This document shows positions 43,036 to 60,053 of a stretch of 64,000 bases of DNA, piece after piece; position 1 is the first letter of the stretch; each line of letters starts with the position of its first letter. Origin of the DNA: Comamonadaceae bacterium G21597-S1 (lineage in GTDB: Bacteria > Pseudomonadota > Gammaproteobacteria > Burkholderiales > Burkholderiaceae_C); assembly GCA_027214345.1 (NCBI GenBank), contig JAPWHR010000019.1:35101-99100 (forward strand). Reading direction: 5' to 3'. A program made the position numbers and the translations under genes. The notes beneath the pieces were generated by a model that saw nothing but the letters and a program-made list of their open reading frames with translations, ran no database searches and was not told the DNA's origin.

Positions 43036-43226
43036 GTGATTCTCCGTAGTGAACGGGTGCGGAGCCTGGCGCCGGTTGCGGCGCGCTGCGACCCCCACCA
43101 CGCTGCCATTGTGACCCGTTCGGCGTTGCGGCGTTGCAGCCGCGGCACCCGGCGGCAGGGCCGATGTCAACGCGCCAGGACCATCGATGGTGGCCCGCGG
43201 CAGTGGCGAGTCCTGACGGCCGCGCG

Positions 43227-44075
43227 TTATCCGCCAGCGTCGATGGCCAGCACGCTGGTCCCCTTGCCGCCATGTCCGGCCGCGATCAGCTGGTCCATGC
43301 GCGCGGCGACGCCGGGAAGCGCGGCCATCGGTCGCTGGCCGGCGGTCTGCAGCATCAGGCCGACGTCCTTGCGTGCCATCGACAATTCGAAGGTGGGCGT
43401 GAAGTCGCGCTGCGCCATGCCCGTTGCGATGCGCGCGGCCATCGCGTTGAGATCGAGCATGCCGATCAGCTTCACCGCATCGGCGGCGTCCACGCGGGCG
43501 GCGCCGGCCATCGTGACGATATCGGCGATCGTGCCGCCCAGGCCGATGATCAGCGCATTGCCGAACAACTTGTGCACGGCGGCCAGATCGCCGCGCTCAC
43601 CCAGGTATTCCAGACGCGCCGTCATGCGCGCGAGTTCGGACTGCACCGAAGCGAATACGGCCTCGGGGCCGGACACCAGCATCGAGCCTTGCGCGTTGCG
43701 CGCCGCCGGCGGCCCCATGAAGACCGGGCAATGCAGGTAACGCAACCCGTCGGCGTTGAGCCGATCCAGCCGCGCCACCGTGAGTGCCGGCAGCGTCGTC
43801 GTGTGGTCGACGATGACCGCATCGGGCGACAGGCCGCCGCGTGCCTGCGCCAGCACGTCCTCGACCACGGCATCGTCCTTGAGCACCAGGTGCACGCGGT
43901 GCGCGCCACGCACCGCCTCGGCCGGCGTGGCCACCACCGTGGCGCCGAAGGCCTCCAGCGCGCGCGCCTTGTCGGGCGAGCGGTTCCAGACGGTGACGGT
44001 GTCACCTCGTTTGGCGGCGGCTTCAGCGAATGCGGCGCCGAGCAGGCCGGTGCCGAGGTAGGCGATTGCTGTCAT
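43227..44075 (-). CDS. NAD(P)-dependent beta-hydroxyacid dehydrogenase-like protein
   Basis: A 282-residue enzyme of the 6-phosphogluconate / 3-hydroxyisobutyrate dehydrogenase-like family. The dinucleotide motif is AYLGTGLLGAAFAEAA at residues 5-20, WNRSPDKARAL follows, and TVARLDRLNADGLRYLHCPVF lies in the middle. The catalytic Lys and Asn are in AVHKLFGNALIIG near residue 167. The C-terminal helical domain makes the dimer. NADP preference is suggested by the Arg after WN. Members include imine reductases and 2-hydroxy-3-oxopropionate reductases, so the substrate is undetermined. An AGGAG ribosome site precedes the ATG. Confidence 0.86.
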   Translation of the reverse strand: MTAIAYLGTGLLGAAFAEAAAKRGDTVTVWNRSPDKARALEAFGATVVATPAEAVRGAHRVHLVLKDDAVVEDVLAQARGGLSPDAVIVDHTTTLPALTVARLDRLNADGLRYLHCPVFMGPPAARNAQGSMLVSGPEAVFASVQSELARMTARLEYLGERGDLAAVHKLFGNALIIGLGGTIADIVTMAGAARVDAADAVKLIGMLDLNAMAARIATGMAQRDFTPTFELSMARKDVGLMLQTAGQRPMAALPGVAARMDQLIAAGHGGKGTSVLAIDAGG

Positions 44076-44308
44076 GGTGAGGGGTCTCCTGGAAAGATTC
44101 TGGACGATGAACGTTGCGAAAACGTGGCTGGCTGTCAATGGTAGTGGGCATGCACCCCGACCGCGAGCCGCCAACCGTTGCCGCCAGCCCGTGCGCGGAA
44201 GTCGTGTTGTCGACGAGCAGCGGTAACAGCAAAGACGCCGGGAGGCGGACTGATGCCACGGTGGGCAATGCGTAATTGTTGGCGGCCACCGCCTCGGACA
44301 AGCACGGC

Positions 44309-45373
44309 TTACAAGTGCTCGAGAAAGCTGGACTTCAACAACACGTTCTCGCGATGAAACTCAAGATACCTGCGCTGTCCAGGGGAGAAGCGACCGACAC
44401 TCGGTGGCCTTTCGATAGCCAGTCCCATGCGTCGCAGCGCATCTTGATGCGCAACAGGCGAGATGATGACCTGCCCATTGTCCTCAAACGCGATAAAGCC
44501 GCGATCAAACAAGTGGTCGATGCTTGGTGTCAGCAGCAAACCGTTCTCCCCGTCCAGCCGCTCTTCGTTGGTCGAGTCGCGCCATGGTTTGCAGTGGCTG
44601 GCGCGCAGGTGTTCCTCACGATTGACGCCCGTGATACGGCAGGCGCGTTCCAGCGACATCACGCGCGTCTTGAACAGGCCTTGTCCCCTGCGCGCCAAGA
44701 CGATCGCTTGCCGTTCGGTCTCCGGTAGCGTGGAATCGGCTCGCACTTGACCCAACTCATGCTCTTCCCATTCCACCAGGCCGACACCCGTTGCGAGGAC
44801 GGCCTCTTCGGCGGCACGAAAACCCAGTACCAGATCCCGACCCTCCGCCCCCAGCAGGTCGATCAGCGCTGCAGCAAGATGCTCTGGCAGTTGTGTCAGG
44901 TACATGTTCTGCAGGCCGTGCCCGTTGTGTCGAAGCGGCGCGTACCGGCTTGGCAACAGCGGCGCCAGGACAGACATGTGATGCGATGGTTTGAGCGGCC
45001 ACTTCAGTTCGCTGAAACGAACGTCCACGCGCCAACCGATCTTGTCCCAGTATGCGCCAGCCTGCCCGAACTCCAACGGCTTGGGGGCTTCATAGGTGTG
45101 CGACGCGGCAATACCGATGGCGCGAACGAGCGTGTCGGCAAAGGAAAACACCACGTCGCCCGGCGCGACCTCGCGCATGAAGTCGTAATAGGGATTGCGC
45201 GCCTGGTTCACGTTCCGCTTCGGCGACCATAGATAACCTCCGCGCACTTCGTGGCGGTACGCAAGCAAGCGGAACCAGGGATACCAATAACGGACGTGCC
45301 CCACAACTTTGGCTCCAGTGAACAGGCCTTTTTTCGCTAGAAGCAGCAACATGCTCGTTTGCAGTCTGATCAT
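44309..45373 (-). CDS. HNH endonuclease with probable EVE-like N-terminal domain
   Basis: A 354-residue protein. The C-terminal domain is HNH_2-like: CRITGV near residue 240, then LRASHCKPWRDS, GENGLLLTPSIDHLFDRGFI, giving the His-Asn-His nuclease core with two Cys/His zinc positions. The N-terminal region (residues about 40-130) has YLWSPKRNVNQARNPYYDFM and PGDVVFSFADTLVRAIGIA, a pattern I associate with EVE/PUA-like readers of modified bases. That combination suggests a modification-dependent restriction nuclease, by inference. The gene is clearly lower in GC than its neighbours and starts 143 bp beyond the 3' end of tRNA-Gly, so it is likely horizontally acquired. Confidence 0.8.
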   Translation of the reverse strand: MIRLQTSMLLLLAKKGLFTGAKVVGHVRYWYPWFRLLAYRHEVRGGYLWSPKRNVNQARNPYYDFMREVAPGDVVFSFADTLVRAIGIAASHTYEAPKPLEFGQAGAYWDKIGWRVDVRFSELKWPLKPSHHMSVLAPLLPSRYAPLRHNGHGLQNMYLTQLPEHLAAALIDLLGAEGRDLVLGFRAAEEAVLATGVGLVEWEEHELGQVRADSTLPETERQAIVLARRGQGLFKTRVMSLERACRITGVNREEHLRASHCKPWRDSTNEERLDGENGLLLTPSIDHLFDRGFIAFEDNGQVIISPVAHQDALRRMGLAIERPPSVGRFSPGQRRYLEFHRENVLLKSSFLEHL

Positions 45374-45516
45374 GCCCGAGAGCAGCAGCCACGGAAAGTA
45401 GACACGCGATTGAAGAAACGGATTGCGGACCTGAGCCTGGATTGGACCATCTTGCAGGACATCGCCTCAACCCAGAAAAGCCATGCAATACGGCAGGCAT
45501 GGAGCACCAGGAAATC

Positions 45517-45592
45517 TGGAGCGGGAAAAGAGTCTCGAACTCTCGACCTCAACCTTGGCAAGGTTGCGCTCTACCAACTGAGCTATTCCCGC
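45517..45592 (-). tRNA. tRNA-Gly (anticodon GCC)
   Basis: A 76-nt cloverleaf with encoded CCA. In the complementary strand it begins GCGGGAATAGCTCAGTTGGT, has anticodon loop TTGCCAA, T-loop GTTCGAGAC and the matching acceptor TCCCGC. It lies downstream of tRNA-Phe on the same strand, separated by an intrinsic terminator and a second hairpin. The 3' side faces the HNH endonuclease gene. Confidence 0.96.
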
Positions 45593-45596
45593 ATGG

Positions 45597-45616
45597 GACC
45601 TCCCTGCCGGGAGGTC
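45597..45616 (-). other. Hairpin immediately 5' of tRNA-Gly
   Basis: A perfect 8-bp stem GACCTCCC/GGGAGGTC with a 4-nt loop lies four bases before the tRNA-Gly 5' end in the complementary strand. It may be a processing signal or a second terminator arm. Confidence 0.55.
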
Positions 45617-45617
45617 A

Positions 45618-45643
45618 AAGAAAAACCCATCGCGAGGATGGGT
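45618..45643 (-). terminator. Intrinsic terminator downstream of tRNA-Phe
   Basis: Transcribed leftward it reads ACCCATC, loop CTCGC, GATGGGT and then TTTTCTTT: a 7-bp stem with a T-rich tail. It lies 10 bp past tRNA-Phe. Confidence 0.85.
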
Positions 45644-45653
45644 GTTTCTTAAC

Positions 45654-45729
45654 TGGTGGCCTGGGGCGGAATCGAACCACCGACACAAGGATTTTCAATC
45701 CTCTGCTCTACCGACTGAGCTACCGGGCC
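45654..45729 (-). tRNA. tRNA-Phe (anticodon GAA)
   Basis: A 76-nt cloverleaf with encoded CCA. The complementary strand begins GGCCCGGTAGCTCAGTCGGT, has anticodon loop TTGAAAA and T-loop GTTCGATTC. It follows ntrX and is preceded by an extended -10 promoter. Confidence 0.97.
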
Positions 45730-45739
45730 AGAGCGGCAG

Positions 45740-45745
45740 AGTATA
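45740..45745 (-). promoter_or_regulatory. Extended -10 element for tRNA-Phe
   Basis: In the complementary strand TGGTATACT is a TGn-TATAAT-type extended -10 sited 10 bp before the tRNA 5' end. No good -35 hexamer is at the normal distance, as expected for an extended -10 promoter. Confidence 0.6.
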
Positions 45746-45775
45746 CCAGCGCAAACGCCCCTGTTTGGCCGAATG

Positions 45776-46450
45776 TCAGGCCATGCTGCGTTTTCCGCGT
45801 GTCAGGTCCACGCCCAGTTGCTTGAGCTTGCGATACAGGTGGGTACGCTCGAGGCCGGTCTTCTCGGCGACGCGGGTCATCGAGCCGTTTTCGCGCGACA
45901 GGTGGTACTCGAAATAGGCTTTCTCGAATTCGTCGCGGGCCTCGCGCAGCGGCTTGTCCAGGCCGAAACTCTGGCGCGGCAGCAGGCTGGCGTCGACCGC
46001 GGCCTCCACGCCGGGCTCGATGACCATGTCGGTCGCAGGCATGGTGGCGGTGGGCGCGAAGGCCGGCGACTGCAGTTTGCGCACGGAGCCACGCGTGAGG
46101 CCTTGCTCGACGGCCTTGAGCAGCTTCTGCATCGTGATCGGTTTTTCGAGGAAGGCCAGTGCGCCGATCTTGGTGGCCTCGACCGCGGTGTCGATGGTCG
46201 CGTGGCCACTCATCATGATGACCGGCATGGTCAACGCGCCGGCGGAGGACCATTCCTTGAGCAAGGTCACGCCATCGGTGTCGGGCATCCAGATGTCGAG
46301 CAAGACCAGGTCCGGGCGGTCGCGCAGGCGCGCCGCGCGCGCCTGTTGCGCATTTTCCGCGACCTCCACTGTATGGCCTTCGTCGTTCAGGATCTCCTGC
46401 AACAAGTCCCGGATACCGAGCTCGTCGTCGACCACCAGAATATTTGCCAT
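45776..46450 (-). CDS. ntrX: Response regulator of the NtrX type lacking an AAA+ domain
   Basis: A 224-residue response regulator. The receiver domain spans residues 1-120: acidic pocket VVDDE, phospho-acceptor D52 in LLDIWMPD, Thr/Ser in MMSGHAT, and Lys in LEKPI. A linker leads to a C-terminal Fis-type helix-turn-helix (MTRVAEKTGLERTHLYRKLK, near residue 195). The central sigma-54-activating AAA+ domain found in full-length NtrX and NtrC is absent; REC plus Fis HTH alone resembles the RegA/PrrA group. It follows the NtrY-like kinase by 38 bp and is its likely target. The symbol reflects the partner kinase rather than domain completeness. Confidence 0.83.
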   Translation of the reverse strand: MANILVVDDELGIRDLLQEILNDEGHTVEVAENAQQARAARLRDRPDLVLLDIWMPDTDGVTLLKEWSSAGALTMPVIMMSGHATIDTAVEATKIGALAFLEKPITMQKLLKAVEQGLTRGSVRKLQSPAFAPTATMPATDMVIEPGVEAAVDASLLPRQSFGLDKPLREARDEFEKAYFEYHLSRENGSMTRVAEKTGLERTHLYRKLKQLGVDLTRGKRSMA

Positions 46451-46488
46451 ATGAATGCGCTGTCCCTTGCCTGTGCCGGCACGCCGCC

Positions 46489-48807
46489 TCAAGCTGGGCT
46501 GGCCACCGGTTCTGTCATGTCTACCGCGAATGATAACGACACTTGCGCACCGAGGATCCGGCCCTCGACGAGGCGGTTCGCGATGTCGATGCGCGAGCCA
46601 TGTTCATCGGCGATCTTCTTGACCACCGCCAGGCCCAGGCCCGTGCCCTTGGTCTTGGTGGTCACGTAGGGCTCGAAGGCCCGCTTGAGGATGTTCTCCG
46701 GAAATCCGGCGCCTTCGTCCTGCACCACCAGGCGCACGCGGCGGCTGCCCGGTACCCAGATGGTGCGCACCGTCACCGCGCGCGCGACGCCCTCCGCCCG
46801 CCGCGCGGGCAGGGCCGCCGTGGCATCCTGCGCGTTCTGCACCAGGTTGTGCACGACCTGGCGCAACTGCTGGGCATCGCCCTGAATACGCGGGCACGCG
46901 GGATCGAGTTCCATGCGCACCGGCACCGTCGCGGCGTCGTCCTCGTACAGATGGGCGATGTCGCCAAGCAGCGCATTGAGGTCCAGCGGCTTGAGGTCGG
47001 CCGCGGGCAGGCGCGCGTAATCGCGGAACTCGTTGACCAGCCGCTTCATCGCGTCGACCTGGTCGACGATGGTCTTGACCGACTTGACCAGCACCGCCTG
47101 CTCCGGCGCCGCGACCTTGCCCGAGAGTTTCATCTCGAGCCGCTCGGCCGAGAGCTGGATCGGCGTGAGCGGATTCTTGATTTCGTGCGCCAATCGGCGT
47201 GCCACCTCGCCCCAGGCCTGGGCGCGCTGGGCCGACACGATCTCCGAGATGTCGTCGAACACCAGCAGCCGGTCCGTACCGGGCAACTTGGCGCCGCGCG
47301 CCACCAGCACGATGGAGTTGTCTTGTTGTTGCAGCGCCGGCCCGGAACTGTTGGCGCCCAGTTCGAACGACTGCTGCCAGTGGTCCAGCCCGTCGGCGCT
47401 GCGTTCGCCCAGGAAGGCATCGAAGCGGCCCTGGACCTGTTGCGCGAACTCCTCCAGCCCGGGCACCTCGTCGAAGCGCCGGCCTTCGTAGGCGGCCATC
47501 GGCAGGCGCAGGATGCGCGTGGCGCCGGGGTTGGACGAACGGATCACGCCGTCGGCGCCGAGCACGATCACGCCAGCGGTCATGTTGTCCAGGATGGTCT
47601 GCAGATTGGCGCGCGCCGCGTTGACCTGCTCTATGCTGGCGCTGACCGCCTGCCGCGCGTCGGCGAGTTGTTGCGTCATGTCTGCGAAGTCGCGCGTCAA
47701 GCCGCCCAGTTCATCCTTGCCGCTGAGCGTGACCTTGGGCGTCAGGTCGCCGGCGGCGACCTTGTTCACGCCGTCGGCCAGCAGCAGCAAGGGGCGCACG
47801 ATCTGGTTGCCCAACACCACGGCCAGCAACACGGCGCCGAACACCGCCAGGAACAGGCTCAGCGTCAAGGTGCCGATGTACATGCGGCGCAGGCCCTCGC
47901 GCGCGAGCGAACGCTCCTGGTATTCGCGATAGGCCTGCGATACCGCCAGCGCGTTGGCCACCAGCGCGCCGGGCAAGGCCTGGGTGACGAGCAGGAAACG
48001 GGGTTCGTCGAGCAGCGCGAAACTCGGATTGGGCACCAGCACCAGCACCTTCACGCGGGCGTCGGCTGCGTCCGGCGACGCGGCCTCTTCCAGGCCTTCG
48101 ATCCAGGTCACCGACCGCGAGCCCCGTGCGGTGCGGAACTGCTGCGCCGAAGGCCGCTCGGTGGTGAGCTTGAACCGGGACTGGCTCGCCGCGGCAATCA
48201 GCTGGCCGGAGCTGGAGAACAGGCCGATGTCGCTCGCGCCGAGCTGGTCGCGCAACCGCTCGAGCGGCAGCGTCGCTGCTGCATCGGTCAGGCTCGAGAG
48301 TTGCGGCGCAGCCAGGCGGGCCTTGTTGCTCAGGTCGTCGGACAAGGCCTGCAGCGACACGCGGCCCAGGTCCAGGCCGGCATCGAGCGCGCCTTCGACC
48401 TTGACGTCGAACCAGGTCTCGATCGAGCGCGACACGAACTGGTAGGACACCACATAGATCAACACACCGGGCGCAAATCCAGCCAGCGCGAACACCGCGG
48501 CCAGCTTGACCAGCAGCCGGCTGCCGAACCGCCGCCGGCGCACGCGAGCGACCAGGCGCACGCCGATCCAGGTGATGACCAGCAGCAAGATGGTGGCCAC
48601 GAACACATTGAGGCCGAACAACAAGGCGTAGTTGCGTTCGTACAGCTCGCGGTTGTTGGTGGCCTGTGTGAGCAGGAACAACAACACCAGGCCGATGGCC
48701 GCCATGGTGGCGATACCGACCCCGACACCCCAGCCCAGGCCGCGAATCTCGTGCGCGTGCGTGCGCGGCGCCGCCGACGGGTCCTGTTTGTGGCTGGAGC
48801 TGCTCAC
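46489..48807 (-). CDS. ntrY: NtrY-like membrane sensor histidine kinase
   Basis: A 772-residue kinase. Transmembrane helices lie near residues 28-50, 65-85 and 105-125, then a periplasmic/cytoplasmic sensor stretch to a further helix near 310. A HAMP domain follows (QIVRPLLLLADGVNKVAAG), then a PAS domain near 405-510, the H-box RLAHEIKNPLTPIQLSAERL near 560, and the ATPase with NLVQNAQDA (N box) and DEGAGFP / GTGLGLAVVKKIADEHGS (G boxes). A GTG start overlaps the DUF4390 stop by four bases (GTGA). It should phosphorylate the downstream NtrX-type regulator. In other proteobacteria NtrYX controls nitrogen metabolism, respiration or envelope functions; the signal here is unknown. Confidence 0.9.
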   Translation of the reverse strand: MSSSSHKQDPSAAPRTHAHEIRGLGWGVGVGIATMAAIGLVLLFLLTQATNNRELYERNYALLFGLNVFVATILLLVITWIGVRLVARVRRRRFGSRLLVKLAAVFALAGFAPGVLIYVVSYQFVSRSIETWFDVKVEGALDAGLDLGRVSLQALSDDLSNKARLAAPQLSSLTDAAATLPLERLRDQLGASDIGLFSSSGQLIAAASQSRFKLTTERPSAQQFRTARGSRSVTWIEGLEEAASPDAADARVKVLVLVPNPSFALLDEPRFLLVTQALPGALVANALAVSQAYREYQERSLAREGLRRMYIGTLTLSLFLAVFGAVLLAVVLGNQIVRPLLLLADGVNKVAAGDLTPKVTLSGKDELGGLTRDFADMTQQLADARQAVSASIEQVNAARANLQTILDNMTAGVIVLGADGVIRSSNPGATRILRLPMAAYEGRRFDEVPGLEEFAQQVQGRFDAFLGERSADGLDHWQQSFELGANSSGPALQQQDNSIVLVARGAKLPGTDRLLVFDDISEIVSAQRAQAWGEVARRLAHEIKNPLTPIQLSAERLEMKLSGKVAAPEQAVLVKSVKTIVDQVDAMKRLVNEFRDYARLPAADLKPLDLNALLGDIAHLYEDDAATVPVRMELDPACPRIQGDAQQLRQVVHNLVQNAQDATAALPARRAEGVARAVTVRTIWVPGSRRVRLVVQDEGAGFPENILKRAFEPYVTTKTKGTGLGLAVVKKIADEHGSRIDIANRLVEGRILGAQVSLSFAVDMTEPVASPA

Positions 48808-49442
48808 CGCCCGCCTTCAGGTCCGATCTGCTGGCTGGCGCTGACGCCGACCTTCCAGTCGGACTGGCCGAACGCGCCGATCTGGAATGGCCGCGGCAGT
48901 TGGGTCACGTCCAGGCCGAAGCGGAAGTCCACCTTGAGTGTGGAGTCGGACTCGATCATGCCGGCGTCAGCGATCTTCCAGCCCGAGATGCGCTGCATGG
49001 TCGCCATGGCCTCCTCCATCGTGTCGAAGTTCAGGTTCAGCGCCAGTCCCAGGCTGTTGGGCGTCATCGGACCGGAGGCCACGTTCAGGCGCCAGCGCTG
49101 GGTCAGTGGGTGGTAGGCCAGGCGCATGTGGCGCTGGACACTGGCCATCTTCTTGTCGGTCCAATACCAGCGGTGGCGCACCACGTCGGCCTCGGCCAGG
49201 AACACCATGGCAATGCCCTTGGTCAGCGCGTCCTGAACGGCCGGCGGCAGCTCCAGCCGCACATTGGCATACAACACCAGGCCGTCCGGCGTGCGCTCCA
49301 GCCGCAGCTGGGTGACTTCGGAGCGGTCCTGCGCCCAACCGGCCGGCACGGCCGCGAACAGGAGCAGCAGGCACGACAGCAGCCAGGCGGCCAGCCGTTC
49401 ACGGCGCACGCTTTTCCAGCAAGGCGTAGAAGAATCCGTCAT
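48804..49442 (-). CDS. DUF4390 exported protein
   Basis: A 212-residue protein with a cleavable N-terminal signal (LAAWLLSCLLLLFAAVPAGWAQ). The DUF4390 body follows: LYANVRLELPPAVQDALTKG, VVRHRWYWTDKKMASVQRHM, RLAYHPLTQRWRLNVASG. It has a periplasmic location and no known enzyme motif. The ATG at 49442 overlaps the end of rsmB by 44 bp; a GTG at 49409 would shorten the overlap to 11 bp and is a real alternative. The gene is coupled to ntrY through a GTGA overlap, and in Burkholderiales it is regularly found between rsmB and ntrY, so it may act in the signal path sensed by that kinase. Confidence 0.83.
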   Translation of the reverse strand: MTDSSTPCWKSVRRERLAAWLLSCLLLLFAAVPAGWAQDRSEVTQLRLERTPDGLVLYANVRLELPPAVQDALTKGIAMVFLAEADVVRHRWYWTDKKMASVQRHMRLAYHPLTQRWRLNVASGPMTPNSLGLALNLNFDTMEEAMATMQRISGWKIADAGMIESDSTLKVDFRFGLDVTQLPRPFQIGAFGQSDWKVGVSASQQIGPEGGR

Positions 49443-50766
49443 GGTCACCGTCCCCATTGTCCGGGACAGCGGCGTCGATTCCCGCGGATCGGGGCAGCAA
49501 ATGGCCGGGAGACGGCAGCAAAGCGGCATCGGTGTTGTGTTCAACAAACGTTTGTATCTGGATGTCACCTTCCGCGCGAAATACGGAACAGGTGCAATAC
49601 AGCATGCGGCCACCGGGTGCGAGCAGGGGCCACAACGCGGCCAGCAGGCGCGCCTGCAACTGCGCGAGCTGGTCGACGTCCGACGCGCGGCGCAGCCAGG
49701 GGACGTCCGGATGGCGACGCACGATGCCCGATGCGGTACACGGCGCATCGAGCAAGATCGCATCGAACGGTTCCCCCTGCCACCACGACGCGGGTTGGGC
49801 CGCATCGGCCGCGCGGACGTCGGCCTGCAGGCCGAGCCGCTCCAGCGTCTGGTGGATGCGGGCGCACCGCGCCGGATCCACGTCCAGTGCCGTCACGGTG
49901 CAATCCGCCGACTCGAGCAGGTGCGCTGTCTTGCCGCCCGGCGCGGCGCAGGCATCGAGGATCCGCAGCGGGCGGCCGGGCTGCGGCGCGAGACCGTGCA
50001 GCAGCAATGGTGCCGCCAGCTGCGCCGCCGCATCCTGCACCGACACCAGGCCGGCGTCGAACCCCGGGATACGTTGCACCGGCATCGGACGCGCCAGTCG
50101 AATGCCCGAGGGGCCCACCGCGACGGCGGCAATACCGTCCGCCTCGAGTTGCGCCAGGCATGCGGCCTGGCTGCTGCGCCGGACGTTGACCCGCAGCGTC
50201 ATCGGCGCATGGCTGCGATCGGCCTCCAGCACCTGTTGCCATTGGTGGGGATGGTCCTGGCGCACACGCGCGATCCACCAGGCCGGGTGGTTCCAGCGTG
50301 CGACCGGATCCTGGCCGCTGCGGGCCACCAGCGCCTCGCGCTCGCGCAGGAAGCGGCGCAGACAGCCGTTGATGAAGCCAGCCTGGGCCCGGGTCGCGGT
50401 ATGCCGCTTGGCCGCCTCGACCGCCTGGTCGACCAGCGTGAAGGACGGGTATGGCGCCTGCGATTCGTTCCAGGCCAGCGCCAGCACGACACACAACAAG
50501 GCATCTGCCTGCGGCGGCGGCGCACGATGGGCCAGCAGACGGCGCAGGTTGTCCGCCCGCGCCAGCGAACGCCAGACCTGGAAAGACAAGGCCTGGACGG
50601 CGGGGCGCAAGGCCGGTTCGACCTGATCGAGCGCGGCGGTGCCCGAACGACCGCCGCGCACGGCCATCAGGCAGGCGGCCGTGGCTTGCAACAGCCGCCA
50701 CAACGGAGTGGCGCCGGGCAGCGACGCAGATGCGGCCGGAGCCTGTGGCGGATTTCGATGATTCAT
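49399..50766 (-). CDS. rsmB: 16S rRNA m5C967 methyltransferase RsmB
   Basis: A 455-residue enzyme. The N-terminal NusB-like RNA-binding domain (residues about 20-160) is followed by the SAM-dependent Rossmann methyltransferase. ILDACAAPGGKTAHLLE near residue 270 is the SAM motif. The catalytic Cys pair is in LDAPCTASGIVRRHPDV and YCTCSVF. It methylates C967 of 16S rRNA in the small subunit. It lies 16 bp after lemA and overlaps the DUF4390 gene, so it is part of the lemA-rsmB-DUF4390-ntrY-ntrX operon. Confidence 0.93.
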   Translation of the reverse strand: MNHRNPPQAPAASASLPGATPLWRLLQATAACLMAVRGGRSGTAALDQVEPALRPAVQALSFQVWRSLARADNLRRLLAHRAPPPQADALLCVVLALAWNESQAPYPSFTLVDQAVEAAKRHTATRAQAGFINGCLRRFLREREALVARSGQDPVARWNHPAWWIARVRQDHPHQWQQVLEADRSHAPMTLRVNVRRSSQAACLAQLEADGIAAVAVGPSGIRLARPMPVQRIPGFDAGLVSVQDAAAQLAAPLLLHGLAPQPGRPLRILDACAAPGGKTAHLLESADCTVTALDVDPARCARIHQTLERLGLQADVRAADAAQPASWWQGEPFDAILLDAPCTASGIVRRHPDVPWLRRASDVDQLAQLQARLLAALWPLLAPGGRMLYCTCSVFRAEGDIQIQTFVEHNTDAALLPSPGHLLPRSAGIDAAVPDNGDGDHDGFFYALLEKRAP

Positions 50767-50782
50767 GGAAGCGCCGTCACCG

Positions 50783-51301
50783 TCACAGCGGCGCCGCGGG
50801 TCCGAAGCCGAAGAAATAGGCCAGCACGGATGCCGGGAATTGGCCGATCGCTCCGTTGTAGTCGTGCACCGCGGCGTTGAAATCCACCACGGCCTCGCGC
50901 ACCACCTGGGTGTTGTCCTCCCAGGCACGCTGCATCACCGCCGCCGCGGTGGCGTCGAGTCCGGCGGATTCGCCGGGCGAACGCTCCCAGACCGTGTGCA
51001 CGGTTGCATAGGCGGTCTGCATTGCGGCCACCGCATTCGCGTCGAGTGGCTGCTTGCGCGCCACGCGCAACGCCACCTCGAACTGCACCATCGCCGCCTG
51101 CAGTCCGGCGCGGGCGTCGGACGCGGGGTCGCGCGCGGCCACGGCTTCGCCCAGCAGGTCGAGCGCCTGCCCCATGCGCTGGTCGACCGCGGCAAATCGG
51201 CTGATGACTTGCGCGCGCAGGCGCACCAGCCGGTTGTAGGCACCCAGCGACCAGAACAGCAACACGGCCACCACCAACCAGAACACGATGTTGCCGGTCA
51301 T
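50783..51301 (-). CDS. LemA family protein
   Basis: A 172-residue protein. One N-terminal transmembrane helix (FWLVVAVLLFWSLGAY) is followed by a helical coiled-coil body with NRLVRLRAQVISRFAAVDQRM, the LemA signature. It ends at the usual hydrophobic FxFGF-like tail (YFFGFGP). LemA proteins are inner-membrane or periplasmic with no known enzyme activity, and have been linked to envelope stress in some bacteria. It is the first gene of the operon leading into rsmB, 62 bp past the rpoC terminator region, and probably owns the promoter. Confidence 0.85.
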   Translation of the reverse strand: MTGNIVFWLVVAVLLFWSLGAYNRLVRLRAQVISRFAAVDQRMGQALDLLGEAVAARDPASDARAGLQAAMVQFEVALRVARKQPLDANAVAAMQTAYATVHTVWERSPGESAGLDATAAAVMQRAWEDNTQVVREAVVDFNAAVHDYNGAIGQFPASVLAYFFGFGPAAPL

Positions 51302-51363
51302 GGTGTGGTGACGGAAGACGGCCCGTCGGCCGTCGTCGGCCGCAGAACGGTGGTGCCGGAATG

Positions 51364-51400
51364 AAAACGCCCCAGGCGCCGGCGTGCGGAACCTGGGGCG
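51364..51400 (-). terminator. Intrinsic terminator of the rpoBC operon
   Basis: Reading leftward: CGCCCCAGG, a 15-nt loop, CCTGGGGCG, then TTTTC. The 9-bp perfect GC stem begins 24 bp after the rpoC stop. Confidence 0.9.
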
Positions 51401-51423
51401 CGCGCGTGCAACACGGCCGAGTC

Positions 51424-55674
<4,251 letters not shown>

Positions 55675-55746
55675 GTTTCTCTCCAGTATCTGATCGGTTC
55701 AGGACGACGGCCCCACACAGTGGGGCGTCATCCCGCAAGGCATGGT

Positions 55747-59859
<4,113 letters not shown>

Positions 59860-60024
59860 GAGTTCTCCGGGCAAAGACTTGGGGGTCTTGTTGGTCCTGC
59901 ACTGTGCGCCGAGCGGCGGGCTCGGCAGGCTTGGCGATTGGCCGCTACCAATCTATGGCGGACGGTTGCGTATTGCGCGCAACCCGAACCAAGGCATCTT
60001 CTGCAGTCGGGGTCAGAAGACACT

Positions 60025-60053
60025 AGGAAACCGCGTGATACGCGCAGCTTCCT
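60025..60053 (-). other. rplL-rpoB intergenic hairpin (possible attenuator or RNase III site)
   Basis: Leftward it reads AGGAAGCTGCG, loop CGTATCA, CGCGGTTTCCT: 11 pairs including two G-U. There is no T tract. E. coli has a partial terminator and RNase III site at the same place, so a similar role is inferred. The gap 59860-60124 holds no gene. Confidence 0.5.

Noticed and set aside
45374..45516. Direct-repeat att site of an integrated element next to tRNA-Gly.
   Set aside because: I looked for a second copy of the tRNA-Gly 3' end near 44076-44308 and elsewhere in the region and found none.
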